The notes: a model not told the origin generated them from the letters alone. A stretch of DNA of 64,000 nt from Georgenia_B sunbinii (GCF_036421855.1 NZ_JAZGOK010000002.1); one strand, 5' to 3'. Numbered from the stretch's first letter, positions 34,480 to 43,852 are shown. Numbers and translations are program-made.

Positions 34480-36498
34480 TCAGAGCGCTCGGCGGCGCGC
34501 TCCCAGGGCCGCGAGCCCCAGGACGAGGAGCAGCGCCACGGCGCCGACGCTCGAGCCCAGGCCAGCCCCGGTGGCCGGGAGCTCACCCGACGGCGCTGCC
34601 GGTGCGGCGGTCGGCGGTGGCGTCGTGGCCGGCTCCGTCGGGCTGGGTTCCGTCGGGTCGGCGTCCGACGTCGGCTCCTCGGTCGGCAGGTCGGTCGGCG
34701 CGTCCGTCGGCAGCTCCAGCGGGGTGCTCACCAGGCGCCAGTTCTCGACGAAGAAGTCCGCCGGGTCGATGACGCCGCGGTCGGCGGCCCAGGCGACGAG
34801 CAGCTCGCGGATGTCGGTGTCGCCGGTGTGCAGCACCGGCGCCTGCGCCACGTGGGGGTAGCCGCCGGAGCCGGTGCGGCGGAAGTCGTTGAGCGCGAGG
34901 ACGAAGCGGTCGTCGTCGGCCACGTCGATGCCGTCGCGATGGCGGAGCAGGACGATCCGCTCGCCGGCCGGCCGGCTGATGTCGATGACGTACTCGACGC
35001 CGGAGATCGCGTCGTAGTTGTAGTCGCCGATCCCGTCGGCGTTGGTGCCCGTCGCCGGGTCGAGCTCGGCCCCGGGTGCTACCTGGACGAAGTACCGGGC
35101 GGCGTTCTCGAGGTAGTCGCGCAGCTGAGTCCCGGTGACCTCCACGGCGTCGAGGGTGTTGGCGTAGATGTAGAGGCCCGCAATGTGCCCGGTGGTCACC
35201 ATCCCCTCGGGGAAGACGGCGGTGCGCGTCAGCGGCGACGCCTGGGAGACGATCGGCAGGTCGGCCGCGGCCGTGCCGGCGATCGCGGCGCGCACCGCCT
35301 CGGTCTGGACGTGGTTGACGAAGTCGAGGATCGCGGTGTCCTCGTACCGGCTCGTGCGCGAGCGCATGAGCTCCGTCGACGGCGCCACCGGCTCGTAGAT
35401 CCGCTCGACGTAGGCGATCGCCGCCTCGTGCGCCGCGGACAGCGCCGCGACGAAACCGGCATCGGCCCCGGCTGCCTCGTGGGCGTACCGGGCGCGGGCG
35501 GTCGGCTCGTTCCCCGCCGACCAGTCCACGGCCCAGTCCTCGCCGTCGGGCCGGAGCGTGAGGCTGACCTCGCTGAGGCCGCGCGCCCAGTAGTAGGGCT
35601 GCGTGACGATCACCCGGCCGCCGTCGGGCGCGTCATAGACCCGTGACGGCATGTCCCGGTGGGTGTGGCCCTGGACGATGACGTCGATGCCCGGGACGAG
35701 GGTGGCCAGGTTGCTGACGACGTCCTCGTTGCGGTCGGCCGGGTCGTACGACGAGCTCGGCACGGTGCCCTCGCCGGAGTGCGCGAGGACGACGACGACG
35801 TCGGCCCCGGCCTCGCGGACCGCCGGCACCCACTCCTGGGCGGCGGCGACGACGTCGGTCAGCTCCAGCCGACCGGCGAGCTCGTCGACCGCGAAGGTCT
35901 GCAGCGCCGGCGTCACCAGCCCCAGCACCCCGACCGTCACCTCCTCGCCGTCGATGGTGCGGTCGATGAGGGTGTAGGGCTGGTGGTACGGCTCGCCGGT
36001 CGCTAGGTCGATGACGTTGGCGCCGAGCAGGGGTGCCACCAGGTCCTCGGAGTAGGCCTCGAGGAGGTCGAGCCCGTAGTCGTACTCGTGGTTCCCGACC
36101 ACCTGGGCGTCGTAGCCCAGGTAGTTGAACGCCGTCGCCATCGGGTGCTCCACCCCGGACTCCGTCACCGGCTCCGCCAAGCCGTAGAGCTCGGTCAGCG
36201 GCGTGCCCTGGATGGCGTCGCCATTGTCGAGCAGCACCACGGACTCGGCGCCCTCGGCGGCCCGGACCTCCTCGATCGTGCTCGCGAGCAGGCTCAGGCC
36301 CAGGGTGTCCTCGGGGATGTCGCCGGGCGTCTGGGCGAAGTAGTCCCAGTCGAGCACCCGGCCGTGGACGTCCGACGTCGCCAGCAGCGTGAGCTCGACG
36401 CCGGGCTCGTCGGTCGCCGCCGTGGCGGGAAGCGCGCCACCCCCGGCGCCGGCGAGGAGAAGAACCATGACGGCCAAGGCGGGGACGGTGCGACGCAT
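34480..36498 (-). CDS. Sortase-anchored 5'-nucleotidase/cyclic phosphodiesterase
   Basis: 672 residues from the ATG at 36498. Signal peptide, then a metallophosphatase domain (LLATSDVHGRVLDWDY, LLDNGDAIQGTPL, VVGNHEYDYG, VVVLAHSGEG, IVQGHTHRDM give the two-metal ligands), then the 5'-nucleotidase C-terminal domain (about residues 360-570; GGY and DYNYDAISGVEY). A Thr/Pro/Glu-rich stalk of about 45 residues precedes LPATG, a membrane helix and an Arg-rich tail, so sortase should link it to the wall. It frees phosphate and nucleosides from nucleotides outside the cell. Confidence 0.94.
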   Translation of the reverse strand: MRRTVPALAVMVLLLAGAGGGALPATAATDEPGVELTLLATSDVHGRVLDWDYFAQTPGDIPEDTLGLSLLASTIEEVRAAEGAESVVLLDNGDAIQGTPLTELYGLAEPVTESGVEHPMATAFNYLGYDAQVVGNHEYDYGLDLLEAYSEDLVAPLLGANVIDLATGEPYHQPYTLIDRTIDGEEVTVGVLGLVTPALQTFAVDELAGRLELTDVVAAAQEWVPAVREAGADVVVVLAHSGEGTVPSSSYDPADRNEDVVSNLATLVPGIDVIVQGHTHRDMPSRVYDAPDGGRVIVTQPYYWARGLSEVSLTLRPDGEDWAVDWSAGNEPTARARYAHEAAGADAGFVAALSAAHEAAIAYVERIYEPVAPSTELMRSRTSRYEDTAILDFVNHVQTEAVRAAIAGTAAADLPIVSQASPLTRTAVFPEGMVTTGHIAGLYIYANTLDAVEVTGTQLRDYLENAARYFVQVAPGAELDPATGTNADGIGDYNYDAISGVEYVIDISRPAGERIVLLRHRDGIDVADDDRFVLALNDFRRTGSGGYPHVAQAPVLHTGDTDIRELLVAWAADRGVIDPADFFVENWRLVSTPLELPTDAPTDLPTEEPTSDADPTEPSPTEPATTPPPTAAPAAPSGELPATGAGLGSSVGAVALLLVLGLAALGARRRAL

Positions 36499-36582
36499 GA
36501 TGCTCCTCGAGCAGGACGACGGGAACGCCTCGATGCTAGGGCGCGGCGGACGCCCGGACCAGGGCCTGGCAGGATCGGTCTC

Positions 36583-37068
36583 ATGCCGGTCCCCGAGTTC
36601 GTCACCGAGCTGCGCTCGCACGTCGGGACCGCGCCGCTGTGGCTGTCCGGGGTGAGCGCCGTCGTCCTCGACCCGAGTGACCGGGTGCTGCTCGGCCGGC
36701 GCAGCGACAACGGGCTGTGGTCGGTCATCAGCGGGATCCTCGACCCGGGGGAGCAGCCCGCGCCCGCCGCCGTCCGCGAGGTGCTCGAGGAGACCGGGGT
36801 GGTGGCCCGCGTCGTCGCGCTAGCGTCGGTGTTCAGCGGTGGCCCCGTGGCGTACCCCAACGGTGACCAGGCCCAGTACCTGTCGCTCACCTTCCTCTGT
36901 GAGTACGTGTCAGGGACCGCCCGCGTGGCCGACCACGAGTCGCTCGACGTCGGCTGGTTCGCCACTGACGCGCTGCCGCAGCCGCACTCGCCGTCCTCGG
37001 CCGACAGGATCGCCGACGCGCTCGCGGCACGCGCCGACCCGGGTACGGGGCCGAGGTTCGTGCGCTGA
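36583..37068 (+). CDS. NUDIX hydrolase
   Basis: 161 residues from the ATG at 36583. The Nudix box is complete: GILDPGEQPAPAAVREVLEE then TGV. N-terminal SGVSAVVLDPSDRVLLGRRSDNGLW is typical of ADP-ribose/NADH pyrophosphatase-like members, but substrate cannot be fixed. Divergent from the wall nucleotidase gene with an 84-bp shared promoter region. Confidence 0.92.
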   Translation: MPVPEFVTELRSHVGTAPLWLSGVSAVVLDPSDRVLLGRRSDNGLWSVISGILDPGEQPAPAAVREVLEETGVVARVVALASVFSGGPVAYPNGDQAQYLSLTFLCEYVSGTARVADHESLDVGWFATDALPQPHSPSSADRIADALAARADPGTGPRFVR

Positions 37069-37102
37069 GCGCGGCGTGCCCGTCTGGCGCGGCCCGGGCC
37101 AG

Positions 37103-37807
37103 TCAGCCCTCGGCGGTCGCCGGCGGGAGCGTCGCGCCGACTGCCTCGGCCATCGACATCTCGTAGGTGCGCTCGCGGTCCCACGGCAGGGTCCAGCCGA
37201 GGAGGTCGAAGGTGTGGTCGAGGAGGTTCCCGGTGAAGCCCCACACCCAGCCGCCCTGGGCGGCGAAGCCCGCGCTGCCGTGGTCGTGGATGGTCACCGT
37301 CGCGCGCGATGCCGGGTCGAGCAGCGAGCTCACCGGCAGCCGCAGCGTGTGCAGCACCTCGCCGGCGTCGACGTCCTCGAGCCCGGCCGCGTCCCACGCC
37401 CAGCCGAGCACCGGTGTGACGACGAAGCTGCTCACCGGCACCGCCATCTCCGGCAGCCGGCCGAGCACCTCCACCCGCTCCGGCGGTAGGCCGATCTCCT
37501 CGTGGGTCTCGCGCAGCGCCGCGGCCTCGATGCCGGCGTCCGTCGGGTCGACGCGGCCGCCGGGCAGCGCGATCTGGCCGGGGTGGTGGCGCAGCAGCGG
37601 GGAGCGCTGCACGAGGAAGAGGTCGACCCCCGGGTCGCCCGGGACCGTCGACGGGGTGAAGAGCAGGAGGACGGCGGCGCTCCGGTAGCCGGCCACGGTC
37701 GTGGGATCGAGCCGGTGGATCGTGGCGACCGGCGGCAGCTGGCCGAGGGCCGCGCGATGAGCTAGGCCACGCAGCGCGGTACGCACCGGTTCGAGCGTCG
37801 AGGTCAC
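37103..37807 (-). CDS. NUDIX CoA pyrophosphatase-like protein
   Basis: 234 residues from the GTG at 37807. Contains the CoA-type signature upstream of the Nudix box (LVQRSPLLRHHPGQIALPGG) and the box itself (GGRVDPTDAGIEAAALRETH with EEIGL). Members split CoA and related dinucleotides into 3',5'-ADP and phosphopantetheine. The C-terminal GFTGNLLDHTFDLLGW is also typical. Convergent with the preceding NUDIX gene. Confidence 0.92.
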   Translation of the reverse strand: MTSTLEPVRTALRGLAHRAALGQLPPVATIHRLDPTTVAGYRSAAVLLLFTPSTVPGDPGVDLFLVQRSPLLRHHPGQIALPGGRVDPTDAGIEAAALRETHEEIGLPPERVEVLGRLPEMAVPVSSFVVTPVLGWAWDAAGLEDVDAGEVLHTLRLPVSSLLDPASRATVTIHDHGSAGFAAQGGWVWGFTGNLLDHTFDLLGWTLPWDRERTYEMSMAEAVGATLPPATAEG

Positions 37808-37892
37808 CGCCCCACCATAGGCCGGTGCTGCGTGCCGCTCGGTGGGCGTGCCGCGACGAGCGTCGTCGTCGTCCGCGCTACGCTCGCGCGCC

Positions 37893-38951
37893 ATGGAGCC
37901 ATTCGTGCTGGGCGACGGGGACCTCGAGCTGAGCATCCCGACGGCCGCGGACATCGACCGGATCACCGACCTGTGCCAGGACCCGGACATCCAGCGGTGG
38001 ACGACGGTCCCCTCGCCCTACGCCCGCGTGGACGCGGAGCGGTTCGTCCACGACGCCGTCGTCGCGGGCTGGCATCGCGGCGTCCCGACGTGGGCCGTCC
38101 GCCGCCGTGACGACGACGGCGGGACGCTGCTGGTCGGCATGATCGACCTCCACGGCGCCGAGCACGGCCGCGCGGAGGTCGGCTACTGGCTCGCGCCGGA
38201 CGCCCGTGGGGCGGGCGTCATGCACCGCGCGGTGGGCCTGGTGCTCGACGCCGGCTTCGACCGGCTCGGCCTCGAGGTGGTGCAGTGGCGCGCCGACGTC
38301 GGCAACTGGGCCTCGTGGCGGGTGGTGTGGCGCCACGGCTTCCGCAAGGAGGGCACGGTCCGCCGGCTCGGGCTGAGCCGGGGGCGGACCGTCGACCAGT
38401 GGATCGGCACCCTGCTGCCCGGCGACCCCCGCGAGCCGGCCGCGCCGTGGGACGGCCCGGGGGCGGCTGGCGGGGCGCTGTCCGACTCGCCCGGCCGTGA
38501 CCCGTGGGCCCTGGTCCGCGAGTTCCACGAGGTGTTCTCGGTCCCGGTCGCCGACGACGGCCCGAGCGTCGACCGCGACCGGGTCGCGCTGCGGATGGCG
38601 CTCATCGGGGAGGAGCTCGCGGAGCTGGTCACCGCCGTCTACGGCGCGCGGGCGGGCGAGATCGTCGAGTCCGCCGTCGCCGAGGCGGTCGCCGCCGACG
38701 ACGGCACGCGCGACGTCGTCGGGGCGGCGGACGCCCTGGGAGACCTCGTCTACGTCATCTACGGCATGGCCAACGAGTGCGGCATCCCGCTGCCGGAGGT
38801 GATCGCCGAGATCCACCGGGCGAACCTGTCCAAGCTCGACGCCGGCGGCCGGCCGTTGTACCGGGAGGACGGCAAGGTCCTCAAGGGCGCCGCCTACCGC
38901 CCGCCCGACATCGCCGGCATCCTCGCCGCCCACGGGCGCGACCCTCGGTAG
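37893..38951 (+). CDS. GNAT acetyltransferase fused to MazG/PRA-PH-like pyrophosphohydrolase
   Basis: 352 residues. Residues 1-175 are a RimJ/RimL-type GNAT domain (DPDIQRWTTVPSPY, GYWLAPDARGAGVMHRAV, WRHGFRKEGTVRR). After an Ala/Gly/Pro linker, residues 200-350 are a phosphoribosyl-ATP-pyrophosphohydrolase-like (MazG superfamily) domain: REFHEVFSVPV, LIGEELAELVTAV and DALGDLVYVIYGMANECG carry the Glu and Asp metal ligands. Both halves look complete. No stop or frameshift separates them. Joint function is unknown; see findings. Confidence 0.9.
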   Translation: MEPFVLGDGDLELSIPTAADIDRITDLCQDPDIQRWTTVPSPYARVDAERFVHDAVVAGWHRGVPTWAVRRRDDDGGTLLVGMIDLHGAEHGRAEVGYWLAPDARGAGVMHRAVGLVLDAGFDRLGLEVVQWRADVGNWASWRVVWRHGFRKEGTVRRLGLSRGRTVDQWIGTLLPGDPREPAAPWDGPGAAGGALSDSPGRDPWALVREFHEVFSVPVADDGPSVDRDRVALRMALIGEELAELVTAVYGARAGEIVESAVAEAVAADDGTRDVVGAADALGDLVYVIYGMANECGIPLPEVIAEIHRANLSKLDAGGRPLYREDGKVLKGAAYRPPDIAGILAAHGRDPR

Positions 38952-39066
38952 CCCCGCCCCACGGCTGCCCCGCACCTTTCGATCAACGCTCGCCACTGCC
39001 TGCGGTGCCGAACTGAGCGAGAGGGGCGAGCCGACGCGCAGCGGTTCGGCCGTGGACAATGGAGCC

Positions 39067-41136
39067 ATGACCAACGAGCCCACCACCCTGCCGGCGGACA
39101 ACCCCCTCGCCGCACCGTCGACCCTGCCCTACGAGCTGCCGGACTTCGCCGCCATCCGGCGCGAGCACCTGCGCCCGGCCGTCCTCGCCGGCCTCGCCGC
39201 GCAGCGCGCCGAGTGGGAGGCGATCGCGACCGACCCGGCCACGCCCGCCGTCGACAACACCCTCGAGGCGCTCGAGCGCTCCGGGGAGCTGCTCGGGAGG
39301 GCCGCCGCGGTGCTCGACACGCTCACCTCCTCCTGCGCCGACGACGAGCTCCGCGACCTCGAGGCCGAGCTCGCGCCACTGCGCTCCGCCCACCACGACG
39401 CCCTCTACCTCGACCGCCGCATCTTCGCGCGGCTCGAGTCGATCGACGCCGACGGCCTCAGCGACGAGACCTCCTGGCTGCTGCACAACTACCGCAAGGA
39501 CTTCGTCCGCGCCGGGGTCGAGCTCGATGATGCCCAGCAGGACCGGCTGCGCGCGATGAACACCGAGCTCACCACGCTGGAGACCGAGTTCGCCCAGCGC
39601 GTGGTCAAGGGCCTCGACGCCGGCGCGGTGGCGGTGACCGACGAGTCCGAGCTCGCCGGGCTGGGAGCCGACGTCGTCGCCGGCCTCGCCCAGGCCGCCG
39701 CCGACCGCGGCCGCGACGGTCACCTCATCACCCTCCAGCTGCCCAGCCAGCAGGCGCTGCTCGCGCAGGTGACCGACCGGGGGCTGCGAGAGCGGCTGCT
39801 CACCGCCTCGCTCACCCGCGGCCTCGGCGGCGACGACGCCAGCGACACCCGCGCCACCCTGCTGGCGATCGCCCGGCTGCGCGCCGAGCGTGCGCAGCTG
39901 CTCGGCTACGAGCACCACGCCGCCTACGTCGCGGAGGACGGCACCGCCGCCACCACCGCCGCGGTGAACGCGATGCTCGGCCGGCTCGTGGGGCCGGCCG
40001 TCGCCAACGCCCGGGCCGAGGCCGCCGAGCTGCAGGCCGGGCAGCAGGAGCCGGTCGCCCCGTGGGACTGGTCGTTCCTCGCCGAGCGGGTCCGTCAGGA
40101 GCGGTTCCAGCTCGACGACACCGTGCTGCGGCCCTACCTCGAGCTCGAGCGGGTGCTGCACGACGGCGTCTTCTTCGCGGCGGGCGAGCTCTACGGCATC
40201 ACGCTGACCGAGCGCACCGACCTCGTCGGCTACACCGACGGGGTGCGGGTGTGGGAGGTCGCCGAGGCAGACGGCGCGCCGCTCGGCCTGTTCGTCGGCG
40301 ACTTCTACGCCCGCGAGGGCAAGCACGGCGGGGCATGGATGCACAACCTCGTCGACCAGTCCCACCTGCTGGGGCGGCGCGCCGTCGTCGTCAACAATCT
40401 CAACATCACCCGGCCGGCCCCCGGTGAGCCGACCCTCCTCACCTGGGACGAAGTCATCACCGCGTTCCACGAGTTCGGCCACGCGCTCCACGGGCTGTTC
40501 TCCGACGTGCGCCACCCGTCGCTGTCCGGCGCCAACGTGCCGCGGGACTTCGTCGAGTTCCCCTCGCAGGTCAACGAGATCTGGGCGACCCACCCGGCGA
40601 TCATCGAGCGCTACGCCCGCCACCACGCCACCGGCGAGGTGCTGCCCGCCGAGCTGCGCGAGACGCTCGTCGGCTCCGCGCAGTACGGCGAGGGCTTCGC
40701 CACCACCGAGTACCTCGGCGCCGCGCTGCTCGACCAGGCCTGGCACCAGGTCCGCGCGGAGGACCTGCCGACCGACCCGTCCGCCGTCGAGGCCTTCGAG
40801 ACGGCCGCGCTCGCCCGGGTGGGCGCCGACGTCGAGCTGGTCCCGCCGCGCTACCGGTCGACGTACTTCAACCACACCTTCGGCGGCGGCTACGACGCCG
40901 GCTACTACTCCTACATCTGGAGCGAGGTGCTCGACGCCGACGCCGTCGAGTGGTTCCGCACCGAGGCGGTGAAGGACGGCGACGGCGGGCTCAACCGCGA
41001 GGCCGGGCAGCGCTTCCGTGACGCGCTGCTGTCCCGCGGGCACAGCGCGGACCCGCTGAGCTTCTACCGCGAGCTGCGCGGCCGCGACGCCGAGCTGCAG
41101 CCGCTGCTCGAGCGGCGGGGACTGACGGGGGAGTAG
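39067..41136 (+). CDS. M3-family metallopeptidase (peptidyl-dipeptidase Dcp-like)
   Basis: 689 residues from the ATG at 39067. A helical N-terminal half (about 1-400) leads into the zinc site HEFGHALHG, with the downstream Glu in the segment VEFPSQVNEIW. The C-terminal part keeps the YFNHTFGGGYDAGYYSYIWS block of Dcp/oligopeptidase A enzymes. It cuts short peptides in the cytoplasm; no signal peptide. A hairpin terminator follows. Confidence 0.94.
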   Translation: MTNEPTTLPADNPLAAPSTLPYELPDFAAIRREHLRPAVLAGLAAQRAEWEAIATDPATPAVDNTLEALERSGELLGRAAAVLDTLTSSCADDELRDLEAELAPLRSAHHDALYLDRRIFARLESIDADGLSDETSWLLHNYRKDFVRAGVELDDAQQDRLRAMNTELTTLETEFAQRVVKGLDAGAVAVTDESELAGLGADVVAGLAQAAADRGRDGHLITLQLPSQQALLAQVTDRGLRERLLTASLTRGLGGDDASDTRATLLAIARLRAERAQLLGYEHHAAYVAEDGTAATTAAVNAMLGRLVGPAVANARAEAAELQAGQQEPVAPWDWSFLAERVRQERFQLDDTVLRPYLELERVLHDGVFFAAGELYGITLTERTDLVGYTDGVRVWEVAEADGAPLGLFVGDFYAREGKHGGAWMHNLVDQSHLLGRRAVVVNNLNITRPAPGEPTLLTWDEVITAFHEFGHALHGLFSDVRHPSLSGANVPRDFVEFPSQVNEIWATHPAIIERYARHHATGEVLPAELRETLVGSAQYGEGFATTEYLGAALLDQAWHQVRAEDLPTDPSAVEAFETAALARVGADVELVPPRYRSTYFNHTFGGGYDAGYYSYIWSEVLDADAVEWFRTEAVKDGDGGLNREAGQRFRDALLSRGHSADPLSFYRELRGRDAELQPLLERRGLTGE

Positions 41137-41171
41137 CCGACCGGCCGTCGCGATGGTGCGAGATGGCCAGC

Positions 41172-41203
41172 CGGGCGGGCGCGATGAGTTTCGCACCCGC
41201 CCG
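41172..41203 (+). terminator. Terminator after the M3 peptidase gene
   Basis: Stem of 8 bp (41172-41179 with 41196-41203), one mismatch, then 4 bp (41181-41184 with 41191-41194) and a 6-nt loop TGAGTT. It lies 35 bases after the peptidase stop and before the reductase gene at 41247. Confidence 0.7.
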
Positions 41204-41246
41204 CGGTCATCAGGAGTAAGAGATCCGCACCGCGAAAGGGCCAGCC

Positions 41247-41891
41247 ATGAAGCTCACCGTCCACGAGTTCGTCAGCCTCGATGGCGTCATGCAGGGGCCC
41301 GGCGGTCCCGACGAGGACACCAGCGGCGGCTTCGACCGCGGCGGCTGGATCGTCCCCTACGTCGACGACGCCTTCGGCCGCATCGTCGACGACTGGTTCG
41401 CGAGGACGAGCGAGCTGCTCTTCGGCAGGACGACGTACGACGTGATGACCGCGTACTGGCCACAGGTGACCGACCCGGGCGACGCCGTCGCCGCCACCCT
41501 CAACGCCCGGCCCAAGCACGTGGTTTCGACGACGCTCACCGATCCGCAGTGGCAGCACACCGCCTCGGTCATCACCGACGACGTCGTGGCGGCTGTCCGC
41601 GCCCTCAGGGACCGGCCCGGCGACGAGCTGCAGGTCCACGGCTCCTGGCAGCTGGTCCAGACGCTGCACGACGCCGGCCTCGTCGACGAGTACCGCCTCA
41701 TCGAGTTCCCGGTCGTCCTCGGCGCCGGCAAGCGGCTGTTCCGCGACGGCGGCGCCGCCACCGGGTTCACCGTCGTGCAGACGGAGGTCACCGGTACCGG
41801 CGCGGTGTACCGCGCGGTGCGGCCGGTCCCGTTCCGCGCGGGCAGCCACGCGGTGGAGGAGGGGAAGGACGTCGCCAGCCTCGGTGGCTGA
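41247..41891 (+). CDS. Dihydrofolate reductase-family protein (RibD C-terminal-like)
   Basis: 214 residues. Shows the RibD_C pattern: KLTVHEFVSLDGVMQGPG at the start, LLFGRTTYDVMTAYWP, KHVVSTTL, and ELQVHGSWQLVQTL with DEYRLIEFPVVLGAGKRLF near the end. Such stand-alone copies are common in actinobacteria and probably use NADPH, but their substrate is unknown. AAAGGG precedes the ATG. Confidence 0.9.
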   Translation: MKLTVHEFVSLDGVMQGPGGPDEDTSGGFDRGGWIVPYVDDAFGRIVDDWFARTSELLFGRTTYDVMTAYWPQVTDPGDAVAATLNARPKHVVSTTLTDPQWQHTASVITDDVVAAVRALRDRPGDELQVHGSWQLVQTLHDAGLVDEYRLIEFPVVLGAGKRLFRDGGAATGFTVVQTEVTGTGAVYRAVRPVPFRAGSHAVEEGKDVASLGG

Positions 41892-41935
41892 GGCGCCCGG
41901 ACCTGCGCGGGAGTGCCAGCCGTTAGGGTCGGCGC

Positions 41936-43279
41936 ATGGCCTCTGTCACCGACCTCGCCGCCGCTCGTGCCACGCCTGCCCCGACCCACGAGGTCGTCGA
42001 GATCTGCCGGCGCCTCATCCAGCTGGACACCTCCAACTTCGGTGACGGCTCCGGGCCGGGGGAGCGGCAGGCCGCGGAGTACGTCGCGGAGCTGCTCACC
42101 GAGGTGGGCTGGCAGCCGCAGCTGTTCGAGTCCGCGCCTGGGCGTACCTCGGTGGTGCTGCGCATCGAGGGCACCGACCCGAGCCGCCCAGCGCTGGTCG
42201 TCCACGGTCACACCGACGTCGTCCCGGCGCAGGCCGCGGACTGGCAGGTTGACCCGTTCGCCGCGGAGGTCCGCGACGGGATGATCTGGGGCCGCGGCGC
42301 GGTCGACATGAAGGACATGGTCGCGATGATCCTCGCCGTCGTGCGGGACATGGGGCGCACCGGCTGGCGCCCGGCCCGCAGCCTCGTCGTCGCGTTCTTC
42401 GCCGACGAGGAGGCCGGCGGCGACCTCGGCGCCCGGTGGCTGGTCGACAACCACCCCGAGCTGTTCGAGGGGGCCACCGAGGCGATCAGCGAGGTCGGCG
42501 GCTACTCCGTGGACATCGACGGCCGCCGGGTGTACCTGCTGCAGACGGCCGAGAAGGGGCTGGCCTGGCTGCGGCTCGTGGCCGACGGCACCGCCGGCCA
42601 CGGATCGCAGGTGAACACCGACAACGCCGTCACCCGCCTCGCCGGCGCGGTCGCCCGGATCGGTGCCCACTCGTGGCCGCGCCAGCTGACGCCCACGGTC
42701 CGCCGGCTGCTCACCGGGGTCGCCGACCTCACCGGCCTGCCGTTCGACCCCGAGGACCCCGACGGCGTCGACGCCCTCGTCCGGGCGCTCGGCCCGGCGT
42801 CGAAGTTCGTCGGTGCGACGCTGCGCGCCGGCGCCAACCCCACGCAGCTCGACGCCGGCTACAAGGCCAACGTCATCCCCGGCACCGCGAGCGCCGCCAT
42901 CGACGTCCGCTACCTGCCCGGGCAGGAGGAGTCGGTGCGACGCACCATCACCGATCTGGCCGGCCCCGGCGTCCGGATCGAGCCGATCCACGAGGACATC
43001 GCCCTCGAGTTCGCGTTCGAGGGAGACCTGGTCGACCACATGATCGCCGCGCTCGACGCCGAGGACCCCGGCGCCACCGTGCTGCCCTACATGCTCTCCG
43101 GCGGCACCGACAACAAGTCGCTGTCGCGGCTCGGCATCACCGGCTACGGCTTCGCCCCGCTGCGGCTGCCTGCGGACCTCGACTTCGCCGGCATGTTCCA
43201 CGGCGTCGACGAGCGGGTCCCGGTGGACGCGCTGAAGTTCGGTACCCGGGTCCTCGAGCGGCTGCTACGCACCGCCTGA
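41936..43279 (+). CDS. M20/M25/M40-family metallohydrolase (dipeptidase)
   Basis: 447 residues. Metal ligands and catalytic residues appear in LVVHGHTDVVPA (His, Asp), WGRGAVDMKD (Asp), FFADEEAGG (Glu pair), AISEVGG and the late MLSGGTDNKSL and MFHGVDERVPV. The dimerisation domain lies about residues 195-320. Substrate is likely dipeptides or N-acyl amino acids. The stop overlaps the convergent DUF5703 gene by 15 bases. Confidence 0.93.
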   Translation: MASVTDLAAARATPAPTHEVVEICRRLIQLDTSNFGDGSGPGERQAAEYVAELLTEVGWQPQLFESAPGRTSVVLRIEGTDPSRPALVVHGHTDVVPAQAADWQVDPFAAEVRDGMIWGRGAVDMKDMVAMILAVVRDMGRTGWRPARSLVVAFFADEEAGGDLGARWLVDNHPELFEGATEAISEVGGYSVDIDGRRVYLLQTAEKGLAWLRLVADGTAGHGSQVNTDNAVTRLAGAVARIGAHSWPRQLTPTVRRLLTGVADLTGLPFDPEDPDGVDALVRALGPASKFVGATLRAGANPTQLDAGYKANVIPGTASAAIDVRYLPGQEESVRRTITDLAGPGVRIEPIHEDIALEFAFEGDLVDHMIAALDAEDPGATVLPYMLSGGTDNKSLSRLGITGYGFAPLRLPADLDFAGMFHGVDERVPVDALKFGTRVLERLLRTA

Positions 43280-43498
43280 GCCGAGCGTGCTGCGGGCGCG
43301 GATGATCTTGCGCCGCAGCCACACCCGGCGGGTGCCGCCCTGGTAGATGAGCGTGCGGGCCAGCTCCCAGCGGCCGTACTCGGCCTCCTCGGTGAGCAGC
43401 TGGCGCACCTCGGAGCGGCTCGTCGTGGGGGACATCGTCAGCACCCGGAACTCGTACTGGGCCGGCCGCCCGGTGCGTGACGGGCGCGTATCAGGCAT
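43265..43498 (-). CDS. DUF5703 family small protein
   Basis: 77 residues from the ATG at 43498. YEFRVLTMSPTTSRSEVRQL then EYGRWELARTLIYQGG and RRVWLRRKIIRA fit DUF5703, a small basic actinobacterial family of unknown role usually found beside the M20 dipeptidase, as here. The strongly basic end suggests nucleic-acid or membrane contact. Confidence 0.85.
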   Translation of the reverse strand: MPDTRPSRTGRPAQYEFRVLTMSPTTSRSEVRQLLTEEAEYGRWELARTLIYQGGTRRVWLRRKIIRARSTLGSGGA

Positions 43499-43580
43499 GG
43501 ACCAGACCATGGGCGGTGGTGCTCCCTCCGGTGAGAATTTCCGAATGTGTCATTCCTACCAGGCGCGGTACGGTCTCCCC

Positions 43581-43844
43581 ATGGCTACCGACCCGCGCGC
43601 CGCGCTTGATCGCTTCATCGCCGCGCTCGAGGCGCACTTCGAGATCGCCCGCACCCTGCAGGACCCGGACGCGCCGGCGGTGGACGACGCCGCCGGGGCC
43701 GTCGAGGACGCATTCTTCACCTACGACGACTCGCTGTACACGAACTTCCACGTCGAGGTCCCGCTGGAGTCCTACGGCGATGATGACGACGACGATGACG
43801 ATGACGACGACATCGAGGACTTCGACCTCCGCGCCGAGGACTGA
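43581..43844 (+). CDS. Small acidic protein with poly-aspartate run
   Basis: 87 residues from the ATG at 43581. A helical front (AALDRFIAALEAHFEIARTL) is followed by a very acidic tail with eleven consecutive Asp (about nt 43780-43811), coded by mixed GAT and GAC. Similar small proteins recur in Micrococcales, some annotated without proof as primosomal; no function is assigned here. Confidence 0.72.
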   Translation: MATDPRAALDRFIAALEAHFEIARTLQDPDAPAVDDAAGAVEDAFFTYDDSLYTNFHVEVPLESYGDDDDDDDDDDDIEDFDLRAED

Positions 43845-43852
43845 GCCACCGG

